From Selenomonadales bacterium (lineage in GTDB: Bacteria; Bacillota; Negativicutes; Sporomusales; UBA7701): DNA of 55,645 nt. Positions 24,813 to 33,720 of the stretch are shown here, in pieces. The DNA is taken from the NCBI GenBank assembly GCA_029975165.1, contig JARKPR010000042.1:1-55645 (forward strand). The letters run 5' to 3'. The notes below the pieces were generated by a model. It searched no databases, had not been told where the DNA came from, and worked only from the letters and a program-made list of their open reading frames with translations. The position numbers and the translations under genes are program-made. How positions within the stretch are numbered: the stretch's first letter is position 1; the number at the start of each line of letters is the position of its first letter.

Positions 24813-26207
24813 CTATGTGGCGGGATGTTCTTTTCGCCAGCCTGCCGCTAACGCCACGAATTTGGGCGCCCAGCCGGGGTTGGCGACGGCGTGGATGTGG
24901 TTGTAGGTGGCGAAGGTGTTCTTGTAGAGGAGGCCGTCGCGCCGGCCGTCAATGCCGTGGCCGCGGATAACTTCGTAGGTATAGTTGAGGCCGGGGTCGG
25001 CGCCCGTGAGGTGCGAGTGGTGGAATTCGTGCCCTTTTATTTCCGCCCCGGCGGCGAAAAAGGGGTTGCCTTGCAGGCTGCGCATGAGGGTGTAGCCGTG
25101 CCCCTGGGGCCGTTTGTCGACGGCGACGGCGAACGGGAATACGCCGCACATGGGGAAGGCGCGGCCTTCCCAGACGATCTCGCGGCCCAGGTACATGAGG
25201 CCGCCGCATTCGGCGTAGATGGGCAGGCCCGCTTCGGCCGCCTCCTTGATGGCGCGGCGCAGGCCGGCGTTGGCAGCGATGGCTTCGCCGAACACTTCCG
25301 GGAAGCCGCCGCCGATATAGAGGCCGTCGATGGCCGGCAGCTTTCCGTCGTTCATGCTGTTGATATAGACGAGTTCGGCCCCGGCGGCCGCCAGGGCTTC
25401 GATATTTTCCGGGTAGTAGAAGGTGAACGATTGGTCGTGGATGACGCCGATTCTGACGGTTATCGGACCGGCGCCCGGCCCGGCGGCGACGGCGGCCGGC
25501 AGGGCCGGCGCCCGGGCGGCGACGGCGAGGAGGCCGGCCAGGTCGAGGTGGCGGGCGGCGACGGCGACGTTGCCGGCGACGGCTTCGCGCACGGCGTCGT
25601 GTTCGGCGGCCGGCACCAGGCCAAGGTGGCGTTCGGGGAAGACGCTGTAGGCGTTCTTGGGGATGGCCCCCAGCACGGGGATGCCGCAGTATTCCTTGAT
25701 GGCCGCCCGCAGCATGCTTTCGTGGCGGGGACGGGCCACTTTGTTGAAGATGACGCCGGCAATGGTCACGTCCGGTTCGAAGTTCATGAAGCCGAGCACC
25801 AGGGGGGCGACGCTACGGGTGGTGCGGGTGGCGTCGACGACGAGGACGACGGGCGCTTTGGTGATGCGGGCGATCTGGGCGGTGCTGCCGGTGCCGGCGA
25901 GGTCGACGCCGTCGAACAGGCCCATGGCGCCTTCGATGAGGGCGATGTCGGCCCCGGCGGAACCGCGCCGGAAGGTGTCCCCGATCTGCTCCTCGTCCAT
26001 CCAGTAGCAGTCAAGGTTGCGGCACGGCCGCCCGGCGGCGTAGCCGAGCCAGCTGGGGTCGATGTAGTCGGGGCCCTTTTTGAAAGGCTGGACAGTGTAT
26101 CCTTGCTCGCGGAGGGCTCCCACCAGGCCGATGCTGATGGTGGTCTTGCCGGAGTGGCCGTGGGGGGCGCCGATGACCAGCCGCGGGATGTTCCAGGTTT
26201 GGCTCAC
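24813..26207 (-). CDS. cbiA: Cobyrinate a,c-diamide synthase
   Basis: This 464-residue two-domain enzyme amidates cobyrinic acid side chains a and c using ATP and glutamine during cobalamin synthesis. The N-terminal domain has the P-loop-like GAPHGHSGKTTIS and KGPDYIDPSW. The C-terminal class-I-like glutamine amidotransferase domain has the Cys in YAECGGLMYLG and GHEFHHS. The start is GTG at 26207, with GGGGAGGG about a dozen bases upstream. No other cobalamin genes are adjacent and no cobalamin riboswitch was seen upstream. Confidence 0.93.
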   Translation of the reverse strand: MSQTWNIPRLVIGAPHGHSGKTTISIGLVGALREQGYTVQPFKKGPDYIDPSWLGYAAGRPCRNLDCYWMDEEQIGDTFRRGSAGADIALIEGAMGLFDGVDLAGTGSTAQIARITKAPVVLVVDATRTTRSVAPLVLGFMNFEPDVTIAGVIFNKVARPRHESMLRAAIKEYCGIPVLGAIPKNAYSVFPERHLGLVPAAEHDAVREAVAGNVAVAARHLDLAGLLAVAARAPALPAAVAAGPGAGPITVRIGVIHDQSFTFYYPENIEALAAAGAELVYINSMNDGKLPAIDGLYIGGGFPEVFGEAIAANAGLRRAIKEAAEAGLPIYAECGGLMYLGREIVWEGRAFPMCGVFPFAVAVDKRPQGHGYTLMRSLQGNPFFAAGAEIKGHEFHHSHLTGADPGLNYTYEVIRGHGIDGRRDGLLYKNTFATYNHIHAVANPGWAPKFVALAAGWRKEHPAT

Positions 26208-26252
26208 GGGGGTTCTACCCTCCCCTGCTTAAGGATGAAGGTGAAGCAGTTG

Positions 26253-26597
26253 TCAGAGTACGTCCCACTTTCTGGCATATTCCAACAACACCTGAAATTC
26301 GTTGTCGGCAAAGCCCTGGGACAGCAGGTAGCGTTTCGCGTCCTGGGCTTCCATGGTTTCCGAGTCGGCCAGGACGCGGTTTTTTTCGAGCTTGAAGACG
26401 AAGCCGCGCGCCGCGAGGGCTTCCATCATCGCCGCGACCCTGCCGGCGCGGCCGGCGAGGTGCTCGCCGAAGCTGCGGACGCTGCCGGGGCTGGGCGTTC
26501 CCTGCCGGGTTATGATGTCGTAGGGCACCGGGTCTTCGACAAGGTTGAGGATGATGCGGGTGAGATGGTTGACCATGGGCTTGTACGGCTCGCTCAT
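26253..26597 (-). CDS. Hypothetical protein (114 aa)
   Basis: The product begins MSEPYKPMVNHLTRIILNLV and is a soluble, mixed alpha/beta protein. The central part resembles a small winged-helix layout (MMEALAARGFVFKLEKN followed by helices), but I cannot assign a family. The ATG at 26597 follows GGAGGCG. It lies 45 bases upstream of cbiA on the same strand and is likely co-transcribed. Confidence 0.68.
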   Translation of the reverse strand: MSEPYKPMVNHLTRIILNLVEDPVPYDIITRQGTPSPGSVRSFGEHLAGRAGRVAAMMEALAARGFVFKLEKNRVLADSETMEAQDAKRYLLSQGFADNEFQVLLEYARKWDVL

Positions 26598-26683
26598 GCT
26601 ATCGCCTCCGTAAAAAGTATACCATAAAGGCCGCCATACTACACTACCGGCGAAGTGCGCGCCGGGGCAGGCCCAGCCCGCTG

Positions 26684-26716
26684 AAAAGGCCCGGCAGACC
26701 GACTGCCGGGCCTTTT
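26684..26716. terminator. Bidirectional rho-independent terminator
   Basis: A 14-bp stem (AAAAGGCCCGGCAG with CTGCCGGGCCTTTT) lies just past the exporter stop at 26727. The A/T ends make it active in either direction; the gene it serves is the minus-strand exporter. Confidence 0.88.
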
Positions 26717-26726
26717 AGGGCTGTTG

Positions 26727-28076
26727 TTATTTGACGTTGAGCCAGTAGTCTACGAACACGTGATTCGACAGCCAATACCCCAGCGGCACGTTGATGAGCA
26801 CGCCGATAGTGAAGGCGGCGAACGGCTTCCAGCCGGTAGCGGTCAGTTCGCGGAAGCGGGTGGTGAAGCCGATGGACAGGAAGGTCCAGGTGAAGGTCCA
26901 GCCGCGCAGCGTTTTGATGACGCCGAGGGCGTCCTTGGAGTAGGCGGCGCCGACCTTGGGGGCGACGGAGGCGATGAGGATGGTGGTGAAGATGGAGGCG
27001 ACGAAGAAGCCGATGACGAATTTGGGGAAGCGGCGCCAGATTTCGCCGATGTCAACGCGCTCTTTGCCGTTGCCGTTGCCGTCTTTCTTCTCCCAGACGG
27101 TTACGGACAGGTAAGCGACCATGAGGGCCCAGATGCCGACGAACATGTCACGGCCGACGACTTTCATGAGGGTGAAGGTCTTGATGGCCCGCTCGTCGCC
27201 CATGTTGGCGGCGGCGGCGAAGCCGGCGGCGTCGGCGAATTCGGAGGTGCCGATCCAGGCGCCGGCCGGGCCGGCATCCATGCCGAGGGCCTTGCACCAG
27301 ATGGGCAGCAGGACGACCATGACGACCGCCCAGACGATGACGAGGGAGATGGCGACGGAGACGTGCTCTTTCTCAGCCCGGCAGGCGCCGCCGATGGCGA
27401 TGGCGCCGGACACGCCGCAGATCGAGCCGCCGGCGCCGAGGCAGGCGCCGAAGCGCGGGTCGAGGCCGAACAGTTTGGTGGCGGCGAAGAAGATCGAGAA
27501 GAAGGTGGTGGCGGCCACGATGGTGGCCTGGAGCATAGCCATGGGGCCGGCCTGCAGGATGATGGTGAACGGCAGGGTGGCGCCCATGAGAACGATACCG
27601 GTCTTGACGTAGAATTCCGTCTTGAGGGCGGATTTGAACCATCCCGGCAGCGTGACGAGGTTACTGACCAGCATGCCGAAGAGCAGCGCCAGCACCGGGG
27701 TTTCCAGCTGGAACCATTTCAGGGTGCCATTGCCGCCGAGGGCGGTGATGAACAGGGAGATTATGAACAGCACGGTGAAGCCGGCGGCATAGTTGCCGAC
27801 GTTGAGCTTCATCGTTTTGGCGGCGACGCAGAACGCGGCCATGAAAAAGACGAACAGGTAAATCATGCCGGTCGTGCTCTTGCCGAGGCTTACCCAGAGT
27901 TTGTCCATCTTGCCGAATTCCCAGCTGGAGATGCTTACGGCCATGGTTTTGAAGAAGCCCATGCCCCCGGCGAAAAAGGCGATGGTAATAAGGAATGTCA
28001 GCCCCAGGCCGATGATGATTGCCCAGGTATCTTCCCGTTCGTACCAGGGAAGGGCGGATTGAGGAGCACCTGCCAT
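26727..28076 (-). CDS. YeiH-family putative sulfate/sulfite exporter
   Basis: This 449-residue membrane protein has about eleven hydrophobic segments and belongs to the YeiH/PF03601 family, annotated as putative sulfate exporters. Segments such as LLFGMLVSNLVTLPGW, KTGIVLMGATLPFTIIL and GAGGSICGVSGAIAIGG are typical. It is longer than plain YeiH proteins because of an extra N-terminal part. It lies directly downstream of dsrC, so moving sulfite or a related anion is a reasonable inference. The ATG at 28076 follows AAAGGAGGA. A terminator separates it from dsrC, so it may have its own promoter and operator (28242-28257). Confidence 0.85.
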   Translation of the reverse strand: MAGAPQSALPWYEREDTWAIIIGLGLTFLITIAFFAGGMGFFKTMAVSISSWEFGKMDKLWVSLGKSTTGMIYLFVFFMAAFCVAAKTMKLNVGNYAAGFTVLFIISLFITALGGNGTLKWFQLETPVLALLFGMLVSNLVTLPGWFKSALKTEFYVKTGIVLMGATLPFTIILQAGPMAMLQATIVAATTFFSIFFAATKLFGLDPRFGACLGAGGSICGVSGAIAIGGACRAEKEHVSVAISLVIVWAVVMVVLLPIWCKALGMDAGPAGAWIGTSEFADAAGFAAAANMGDERAIKTFTLMKVVGRDMFVGIWALMVAYLSVTVWEKKDGNGNGKERVDIGEIWRRFPKFVIGFFVASIFTTILIASVAPKVGAAYSKDALGVIKTLRGWTFTWTFLSIGFTTRFRELTATGWKPFAAFTIGVLINVPLGYWLSNHVFVDYWLNVK

Positions 28077-28241
28077 GTGAAAATTCCTCCTTTAAAATAA
28101 TTCCTTAGCCTTCCTCCATACGAAAATTGCGTCTATTTCCTGTCGACCACCCCCCCATGCTTGCTTATGGCTCCATAAGCGTACATAGTCTCTTTTCGCC
28201 GGCAACTTTGTGAATCCCCTAACATTAATGGATAATAATTT

Positions 28242-28257
28242 TTGATGAGGTCATCAA
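28242..28257. promoter_or_regulatory. Perfect palindrome upstream of the exporter
   Basis: TTGATGA and TCATCAA are separated by GG, giving a 16-base palindrome about 165 bases upstream of the exporter start. The half-sites look like a FNR half-site (TTGAT), but the spacing is N6 rather than N4. It is a candidate operator for an unidentified dimeric regulator. Confidence 0.45.
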
Positions 28258-28278
28258 GAAGAGTTATAATTTGCCGGG

Positions 28279-28318
28279 AAAAGGCCACGCCACCTGTGAA
28301 GGGTCACAGGCGGCGTGG
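28279..28318 (-). terminator. Terminator after dsrC
   Basis: A long stem (CCACGCC/GGCGTGG and CCTGTGA/TCACAGG with one A-C mismatch) is followed on the minus strand by a TTTT run. It lies 13 bases past the dsrC stop and probably ends the ferredoxin-dsrABMKC transcript. Confidence 0.8.
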
Positions 28319-28330
28319 AAACTTTGGACT

Positions 28331-28648
28331 TTAGACGCAACCGGTGGGCTTGGGCAGGCCGGCCAGCTTGCAGGCGCCTTTGGCCGGGCCGGACGGGAAC
28401 ATGTCGTAGATCTGCTTGAGGCTGAAGCCGGTGTCTTTGCAGAGTTTGCGGATCATCGGGGCGATGCCGAACTGTTTGTAGTAGTCGCGCAGGTAGTTGA
28501 TGACTTTCCAGTGGTCTTCGGTGAGTTCGCTGACGTCCTCGAGTTTGGCGAACGCTTCGACGATGTCTTGGTTCCATACGTCGGGATCTACCAGGAAGCC
28601 ATCCTCATCGACTTCGATTTGTTGGCCTTTTACGTCGATATTCGACAT
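28331..28648 (-). CDS. dsrC: DsrC sulfur-carrier protein
   Basis: This 105-residue protein is the small partner that carries the sulfur atom from DsrAB as a DsrC trisulfide. Both redox cysteines of true DsrC are present at the C-terminus: Cys93 (KGACKLAG) and the penultimate Cys104 (PTGCV), eleven residues apart. TusE-type relatives lack the first Cys, so this is a functional DsrC. The ATG at 28648 follows AAAGGAGG. It is the last gene before the terminator and is 43 bases downstream of dsrK. Confidence 0.95.
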   Translation of the reverse strand: MSNIDVKGQQIEVDEDGFLVDPDVWNQDIVEAFAKLEDVSELTEDHWKVINYLRDYYKQFGIAPMIRKLCKDTGFSLKQIYDMFPSGPAKGACKLAGLPKPTGCV

Positions 28649-28691
28649 TTGATCCAACCTCCTTTGAATTATATGTGACGACGGTGTCGTT

Positions 28692-30026
28692 TTATGCCAG
28701 GACGATAGCCTTGCCGACAACGTCCATGACGCCACCCATTTTGAGGTCTTCCATACCATAGAACTTCATGACGTGCGGGAGCTGCGCCTTGCAGATGGAG
28801 CAAGGGGTCGCGAAAAAGTCGAGCGGGAGAAGTTCTTTGACTTGCTCGGCCTTCTTTTTGCCAAGCTGCATGCGGATGTCCATCATTTCGTCCATGAGGA
28901 TGCCGGAACCGCCGCCGCAGCAGAAGTTGCGCTCGCGATTGGGCGTCATCTCGACGAATTCGCTGACGCAGGCTTTCAACAGTTCCCGCGGCTGTTCGAT
29001 GATGTCGCCGGCCCGGGCGTAGTTACAGGGGTCGTGAAGGGTCACGCGCCAGGGCAGCTTTTCGAATTTGAGTTTGTCCATGTTCTGGTAGGCGTAGTCG
29101 AGGATGTGGACGAGGCCGAAGGGGGCGGGGCCGTTGGCGCCTTCGGTATACATCTTGGCCGCCCGCCAGCCGTGGCCGCATTCGCCCTGGACGACGAGTT
29201 TGGCGCCGACCATTTTGGCGGCCTCGCGCATCCGCTGGTTCTGTTCCTTCATGGCGTCCATGCTGAAGAGGAGGCCGAAGTTGGCTGCTTCGAGGACGGT
29301 GGAGGGGATGGTCCAGTTGGCGCCGATGGCGTGGAAGAATTTGGCCACGCCGATCATGGTGTCGACGTTGGAGAAGAAGTCGGCCGAGGACGGGATGTAG
29401 AGGATGTCGGAGTCGGGCTTGTCGACGGGAATCTTGATGTCGAGGCCCGTTTCTTCCTTCATCTCGTCTTCCATAAATTCGCAGCAGTCGATGGTGGCCG
29501 GCTTGGGGATGCCCATGTTGTTGCCGGTTTTGATCATGTTGGCCGCGACGCCGGTCATGAAGCGGGGCACGACGCCGAGGGCGGTCATGATGCTGCGGGC
29601 GGCGATGGTTATCTCGGCGGTGTCGATGCCGAAGGGACAGTAGACGGCGCAGCGCCGGCATTCGTTGCATTGGTAGAAGTAGGTGACCCACTTGGCGAGC
29701 GTTTCGGCGTCGTAGTCCTCGGCGCCGATGTAGCGGCCGATGGTTTTGCCTGTCCAGGTGAAGTAGCGCTTGTAGAGTTTGCGGAAGAGGTCGGCGCGGG
29801 CGGCGGGGATGTTGTTGAAGTCGCCGGTGCCGAGGTAGCTGTGGCAGGCGTTGGCGCAGGCGCCGCATTTGGTGCAGGTTTCGAGCATGACCATGAGCGA
29901 TCTGGCCCACTGGCGGTATTGGTCGATTCCTTTCACCAGCGCCTGCTGTTTTTCCTCTTCGGGGACGGCGCGCAGGCCGGCCGCCTGGAGGTCTTTTTCC
30001 TTGGCCATGTGCAGCGGTATTTTCAT
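28692..30026 (-). CDS. dsrK: Sulfite-reduction membrane complex subunit DsrK
   Basis: This 444-residue HdrD-like iron-sulfur protein is thought to reduce the DsrC trisulfide at the cytoplasmic face. It has two ferredoxin-type motifs (CTKCGACANACH and CNECRRCAVYCP) and the later cysteine-rich sites FCCGGGSG and TPCSICKAQLP, which form the special cluster of heterodisulfide-reductase-like enzymes. The ATG at 30026 overlaps the dsrM stop (ATGA) and follows AAGGGGGT. A longer open frame upstream is not coding. With DsrM it forms the minimal two-subunit DsrMK complex; DsrJOP are absent. Confidence 0.94.
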   Translation of the reverse strand: MKIPLHMAKEKDLQAAGLRAVPEEEKQQALVKGIDQYRQWARSLMVMLETCTKCGACANACHSYLGTGDFNNIPAARADLFRKLYKRYFTWTGKTIGRYIGAEDYDAETLAKWVTYFYQCNECRRCAVYCPFGIDTAEITIAARSIMTALGVVPRFMTGVAANMIKTGNNMGIPKPATIDCCEFMEDEMKEETGLDIKIPVDKPDSDILYIPSSADFFSNVDTMIGVAKFFHAIGANWTIPSTVLEAANFGLLFSMDAMKEQNQRMREAAKMVGAKLVVQGECGHGWRAAKMYTEGANGPAPFGLVHILDYAYQNMDKLKFEKLPWRVTLHDPCNYARAGDIIEQPRELLKACVSEFVEMTPNRERNFCCGGGSGILMDEMMDIRMQLGKKKAEQVKELLPLDFFATPCSICKAQLPHVMKFYGMEDLKMGGVMDVVGKAIVLA

Positions 30027-30832
30027 GCCTGCACCCCCTTGGCTTGGCCGGAGTCGGCGACCGGGGCCCTGGCGCCCGCGAAGGACGAGCGGAGCGGCGT
30101 GCCGGCCGGCGTGGGATATACCGGCGCTGCCTCGACGAGCATGGCCCGGTTGACGAGGAAGCCGGCGAAATGGAGCATTTTGGAGAAGGGGAAATAGATC
30201 ATGAAGAGCATGACGGTGACGAAGTGGGCGATGAAGACGCCGCTGTCGGGGATGGGCGCGGGGCCGAAGGCCAGCAGGCTGCCGAGGTACGCTTTGACGG
30301 CCGGCAGGTCGACCTCGACGCCCGGCAGCCGCATATGGTTGCCGGTGATGGCGATGACGAGGATGAACAGGAGGTCGATGTAGTCGGCGGGATCGGATAG
30401 CTGCTTGACCTCGGGATTGACGAGACGGCGATAAAAGAGGACGATGAGGGATATCAGGAGCGTTAGCCCGAAGACGGTGCCGAGGAAGGCGGATACCGTC
30501 TGACTGGCCGACGCGGACAGGCCGATGAGGGTGAACTGGTTCATGAGGAAGTAGATGCCGACGATGTGGCCGAGGATGACCATGGCCAGCGAGACGTGCA
30601 GCAGCCAGGCCCATAGCCAGAGGTTCTTGTCGTTGTTGTAGAGGCTCTTGAATAAGAGCACTTCCGTCCCTACGGCCGCGATGCGGCCGGCGCCGCTCGT
30701 CGGCGCAGGGAAAAGGGTAAGCTGAAAGGGAACAGGCACCTTCAGCCAGCCCGCCACCCGGTAGATCACGCCGATCAGGAAGATCGCGCCCGCGATGTAG
30801 GGCAGCACCTGTCCGACGAAGTACAGTAGCAT
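30023..30832 (-). CDS. dsrM: Sulfite-reduction membrane complex subunit DsrM
   Basis: This 269-residue NarI-like cytochrome b is predicted to oxidise menaquinol and pass electrons to DsrK. It has about five to six membrane segments with haem-ligand candidates in LWAWLLHVSLAMVILGHI and ITGNHMR. The C-terminal tail is Pro/Ala-rich and cytoplasmic. The ATG at 30832 follows GGAGGTTAAAG. The TGA overlaps the dsrK ATG by four bases. Confidence 0.92.
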   Translation of the reverse strand: MLLYFVGQVLPYIAGAIFLIGVIYRVAGWLKVPVPFQLTLFPAPTSGAGRIAAVGTEVLLFKSLYNNDKNLWLWAWLLHVSLAMVILGHIVGIYFLMNQFTLIGLSASASQTVSAFLGTVFGLTLLISLIVLFYRRLVNPEVKQLSDPADYIDLLFILVIAITGNHMRLPGVEVDLPAVKAYLGSLLAFGPAPIPDSGVFIAHFVTVMLFMIYFPFSKMLHFAGFLVNRAMLVEAAPVYPTPAGTPLRSSFAGARAPVADSGQAKGVQA

Positions 30833-30891
30833 ACTTTAACCTCCAGCCGGACTAGGCCGGGAGGGTCAGCCCTCCCGGCCGCCGGACGATA

Positions 30892-31950
30892 TTAGAGTCT
30901 GAACTGGCTGGTGGAGCGGAAGGTGGTCGGCGAGAAGGTGAAGTCGTCGATGTGTTTCTCGGTGAAGGGGATGCCGGTGAGTTTGAAGAAGCGCTCCCAG
31001 CCTACGCGGTCGATCCATTCGCCCATCCGTTCGCCGGCGCGGGCATTGGCGGCGTACACCTCGACGAGATGCTTGACGGCGTCGGTGACTTCCGGCCAGC
31101 GGGGCGGGTTGTTGGGCAGGAAGGGGATGGCCAGGCGGGAGAATTTCGGGGCGGTGCGGGCGTTGGAGACCTTGCCGCCGACCCAGATGGAGACGCCGTC
31201 GTTGACAGGGTCGGCGATTTCCATCGAGGGGCACATGGTGTAGCAGTTGCCGCAGAACATGCATTTTTCTTTGTTGACTTCGACGCTCTTGAGTTTGGGG
31301 TTGGGACGGATGGCGCCGGTCGGGCAGGCGGCGATGACCGAGGGGACTTCGCAGGCCTTGGCGACGCCTTCGTGGTTGATGCGGGGGATGGTGCGGTGGA
31401 TGCCGACGATGGCGATGTCCGAACAGTGGCAGGCGCCGCACATGTTGACGCAGCAGGCCACGGCCAGGCGGACGCGGGCCGGCATCTTCATGGTGGTGAA
31501 GTAGCCGTGGAGTTCGTCCATCATGGCCTTGACGAGGCCGGAGGCGTCGGTGGCCGGGGTATGGCAGTGGATCCAGCCCTGGGTGTGGACGACGTTGGAG
31601 ATGGCGTTGCCGGTGCCGCCCACGAGGTAGCCTCTGGCTTTGAGGTCGTCCAGCAGGGGCTGGAGCTGGTTCTCGTCGGAGACGAGGAATTCGACGTTGT
31701 GGCGGGTGGTGAAGCGGATATAGCCGCCGCAGTATTTATCGGCGATGTCGCAGAGTTCTTTGATCCAGTCGGTGCTGATGAGGCGGGCCGAGGCGATGCG
31801 CACCGAGTAGAGGATGTCGCCGCTCTCGCCGACGTGTTTGAGCACGCCTGGCTGGGGAATCTCGTGGTACGACCATTTCCCGTAGTTCTTGGCGATTACG
31901 GGGGGGATCATTGTCCGATAGTCGGGAGGGCCGAAATCGGTTTTAGCCAT
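30892..31950 (-). CDS. dsrB: Dissimilatory sulfite reductase, beta subunit
   Basis: This 352-residue catalytic subunit of dissimilatory sulfite reductase reduces sulfite to the sulfide level using siroheme-[4Fe-4S]. The sirohaem-cluster cysteines are in [15 protein letters not shown], and a complete ferredoxin motif ([12 protein letters not shown]) follows. The GAC form in GACHC has one more Cys than the GAVHC I recall in other DsrB proteins. The ATG at 31950 lies in the last codons of dsrA, with GAGGAGG inside dsrA, so translation is coupled. Confidence 0.95.
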   Translation of the reverse strand: MAKTDFGPPDYRTMIPPVIAKNYGKWSYHEIPQPGVLKHVGESGDILYSVRIASARLISTDWIKELCDIADKYCGGYIRFTTRHNVEFLVSDENQLQPLLDDLKARGYLVGGTGNAISNVVHTQGWIHCHTPATDASGLVKAMMDELHGYFTTMKMPARVRLAVACCVNMCGACHCSDIAIVGIHRTIPRINHEGVAKACEVPSVIAACPTGAIRPNPKLKSVEVNKEKCMFCGNCYTMCPSMEIADPVNDGVSIWVGGKVSNARTAPKFSRLAIPFLPNNPPRWPEVTDAVKHLVEVYAANARAGERMGEWIDRVGWERFFKLTGIPFTEKHIDDFTFSPTTFRSTSQFRL

Positions 31951-33136
31951 GCTTCACTACCTCCTCATCCTGCCAGAAGATGTATGGGTTGGCGCGCGGC
32001 GCGGATACCATCTGCGGCTGGGGCGTCAGGCCGACGCCTTTGAGGAAGTTGCCCATGCCGACGCGGTAGATTAGTTCGCCGATCCGCTCGCGGGACTTGG
32101 CATGCTCGTCGAAGTATTCGGTGATCCTGGTAATGAGGTCGAAGATTTCGGCGTACGGGGCGTCGACTTTCATGAACGGTACGAGCACCCAGCCGATGAA
32201 GGCCGATTTGACGACCGGGGCCTTGCCGCCGATGAGAATGGCCGCGCCGCGGTCCTTGCCTGTTTTGATGGCTTTGGGCATCATGTCGATACAGTTCATG
32301 CAGCGGACGCAGTTTTCGGCGTCGAATTTGAGTTCCTGTTTGGCGCTGTCGTATTCGAGGGCTTTGGTCGGGCATTTGCCGACGACGAGCGCGTCGATGT
32401 TGAATCCGCCTTTGACGTATTCGCGGACGGCGTTCTGGTCGATCTTGAGGGTGTCGCACCAGGTGCCGATAACGGCGAAGTCGGAGCGGGCGGTGGCAGC
32501 GGCGCAGTCGTTGGCGCAGCCGGAGCATTTGATCTTAAATTTATACGGCCAGGCAGGGCGATGGATCGCGTCCTGGAAATGGCGGGTGACTTCCTGGATG
32601 AAGTCCATGCTGTCGATGCAGGCGAATTCGCAACGGGCCATGCCGACACAGCCGCTCGGGGTGCGGAGGCCGCCGCCGGAGCCGCCGAGGTCCCAGCCTT
32701 TTTCGGCCAGTTCGTCGAAGCAGGGCTGGAGATTTTCGGTGGTGGTGCCGAGAAGGACGAGGTCGCCGGTCGAGCCGTGCATGTTGGTGAGGCCGCTGCC
32801 GAATTTGTCCCAGGTCTCGCACAGGCCGCGCAGGGCCTCGGTGGTGTAGAAGAAGCCGGGAACCATGTTGACACGCAGGGTATGGAACTCCTTGACGTTG
32901 GGGAACTGGTCGGCTTTGGCCGAATAACGGCCGATGACGCCGCCGCCGTAGCCTTTTACGCCGACGATGCCGCCGTGCTTCCAGTAGCCGATTTTGTCCT
33001 TGTAGGATAGCTCAAGCTGATCCAAGAGGTCCTGGGAATTGGCTTTTTTGGCGGCGGCTTTCTTGATTTCGGTTACGAAACTCGGCCAGGCGCCTTTTTC
33101 GAGTTCGTCGAGCCTCGGGGTTTTGGAATCTGTCAT
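31943..33136 (-). CDS. dsrA: Dissimilatory sulfite reductase, alpha subunit
   Basis: This 397-residue subunit has the DsrA sirohaem-cluster motifs Cx5C (CVGMARC) and Cx3C (KCSGCANDC). Its ferredoxin insert reads [16 protein letters not shown], in which the last usual Cys is Met, as in other DsrA proteins. [10 protein letters not shown] provides another conserved Cys. The ATG at 33136 is chosen because GGAGGTGAAG lies just upstream; an earlier in-frame GTG falls inside that site. The gene belongs to ferredoxin-dsrA-dsrB-dsrM-dsrK-dsrC. No dsrD is present. Confidence 0.95.
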   Translation of the reverse strand: MTDSKTPRLDELEKGAWPSFVTEIKKAAAKKANSQDLLDQLELSYKDKIGYWKHGGIVGVKGYGGGVIGRYSAKADQFPNVKEFHTLRVNMVPGFFYTTEALRGLCETWDKFGSGLTNMHGSTGDLVLLGTTTENLQPCFDELAEKGWDLGGSGGGLRTPSGCVGMARCEFACIDSMDFIQEVTRHFQDAIHRPAWPYKFKIKCSGCANDCAAATARSDFAVIGTWCDTLKIDQNAVREYVKGGFNIDALVVGKCPTKALEYDSAKQELKFDAENCVRCMNCIDMMPKAIKTGKDRGAAILIGGKAPVVKSAFIGWVLVPFMKVDAPYAEIFDLITRITEYFDEHAKSRERIGELIYRVGMGNFLKGVGLTPQPQMVSAPRANPYIFWQDEEVVKHG

Positions 33137-33164
33137 ACTCTTCACCTCCGCAATTTTAGGGCGC

Positions 33165-33347
33165 TTAGTATTCCTGTACTACGATAGCCTCCGTCGGGCA
33201 CATCATCATACAGCTTTGGCAACCCATGCATTCTTCGCCGGTAACTTCGGCTTTGCCATCGACTAGCGACAGAATTTTGGCCGGACACGCGGCGGCACAT
33301 TCACCGCAGCCGACGCACTTGTCCTGGTCGATCGTTACTACGAACAC
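33165..33347 (-). CDS. 2x[4Fe-4S] ferredoxin
   Basis: This 60-residue ferredoxin has two CxxCxxCxxxCP motifs (CVGCGECAAACP and CMGCQSCMMMCP). The GTG at 33347 is preferred over upstream in-frame codons because GGGAGGTGAAAAT precedes it at the right distance and gives a normal ferredoxin length. It leads the dsr operon, 28 bases before dsrA, so it may be a soluble electron donor for sulfite reductase. Confidence 0.88.
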   Translation of the reverse strand: MFVVTIDQDKCVGCGECAAACPAKILSLVDGKAEVTGEECMGCQSCMMMCPTEAIVVQEY

Positions 33348-33720
33348 ATTTTCACCTCCCTTACCGACTGCCCGCGCCGGGTTTCCGCCCCCCACAAAAA
33401 AATAAGGCATCAGGACCGCCGGTGCGTCATTTTGTGCGGCCTATACTTCGGGAAAAAACGAACGATTCGATTACAGCTTTAGAGTATCAAAATTTGCCGG
33501 CATCGACAAGCCGCCGACACATCACTTTTGCTTTACCGGGTATAATATATTGTTTATATAGTCACTCTGCCGGCCGGACACAAAGGCTGTATTCTCGGCC
33601 CGGGGCATCTTTTCCTCCGTCAAGGGCGTTTATGCCCGCTGGTAATGTTCGCCGCGGCGGGCATGCGGCGGCAGGGAAGGAACACGGCAGCCTGGACAAA
33701 GGCTGCCGCGCGTTTGAAGA
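33348..33720. other. Promoter region of the dsr operon
   Basis: These 373 bases hold no gene. On the minus strand a weak promoter TTGTCG, 17 bases, TACTCT can be read about 140 bases before the ferredoxin start. An AT-rich stretch with TATAAT-like sequence on both strands lies near 33540-33560. The part next to the RND gene contains several GC-rich stems. Confidence 0.45.
33685..33708 (-). terminator. Hairpin after the RND pump gene
   Basis: CGGCAGCC pairs with GGCTGCCG across an 8-base loop, 13 bases past the pump stop. On the minus strand it is followed by TGTTCCTT, a weak T-tract. Confidence 0.65.

Noticed and set aside
26208-26252. Possible cobalamin riboswitch before cbiA
   Set aside because: Only 45 bases separate cbiA from the upstream gene, and no B12-box-like sequence was noticed there.
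28242-28257. FNR binding site
   Set aside because: The half-sites match TTGAT/ATCAA, but the spacing is six rather than four bases; kept as an unassigned palindrome.
28692-30614. 640-residue frame extending DsrK upstream
   Set aside because: The extra N-terminal part is an out-of-frame reading of dsrM. The true start at 30026 has a ribosome site and an ATGA overlap.
33541-33560. TATAAT on the plus strand upstream of the dsr operon
   Set aside because: No plus-strand gene follows; the next gene on the right is on the minus strand. AT-rich chance match is more likely.
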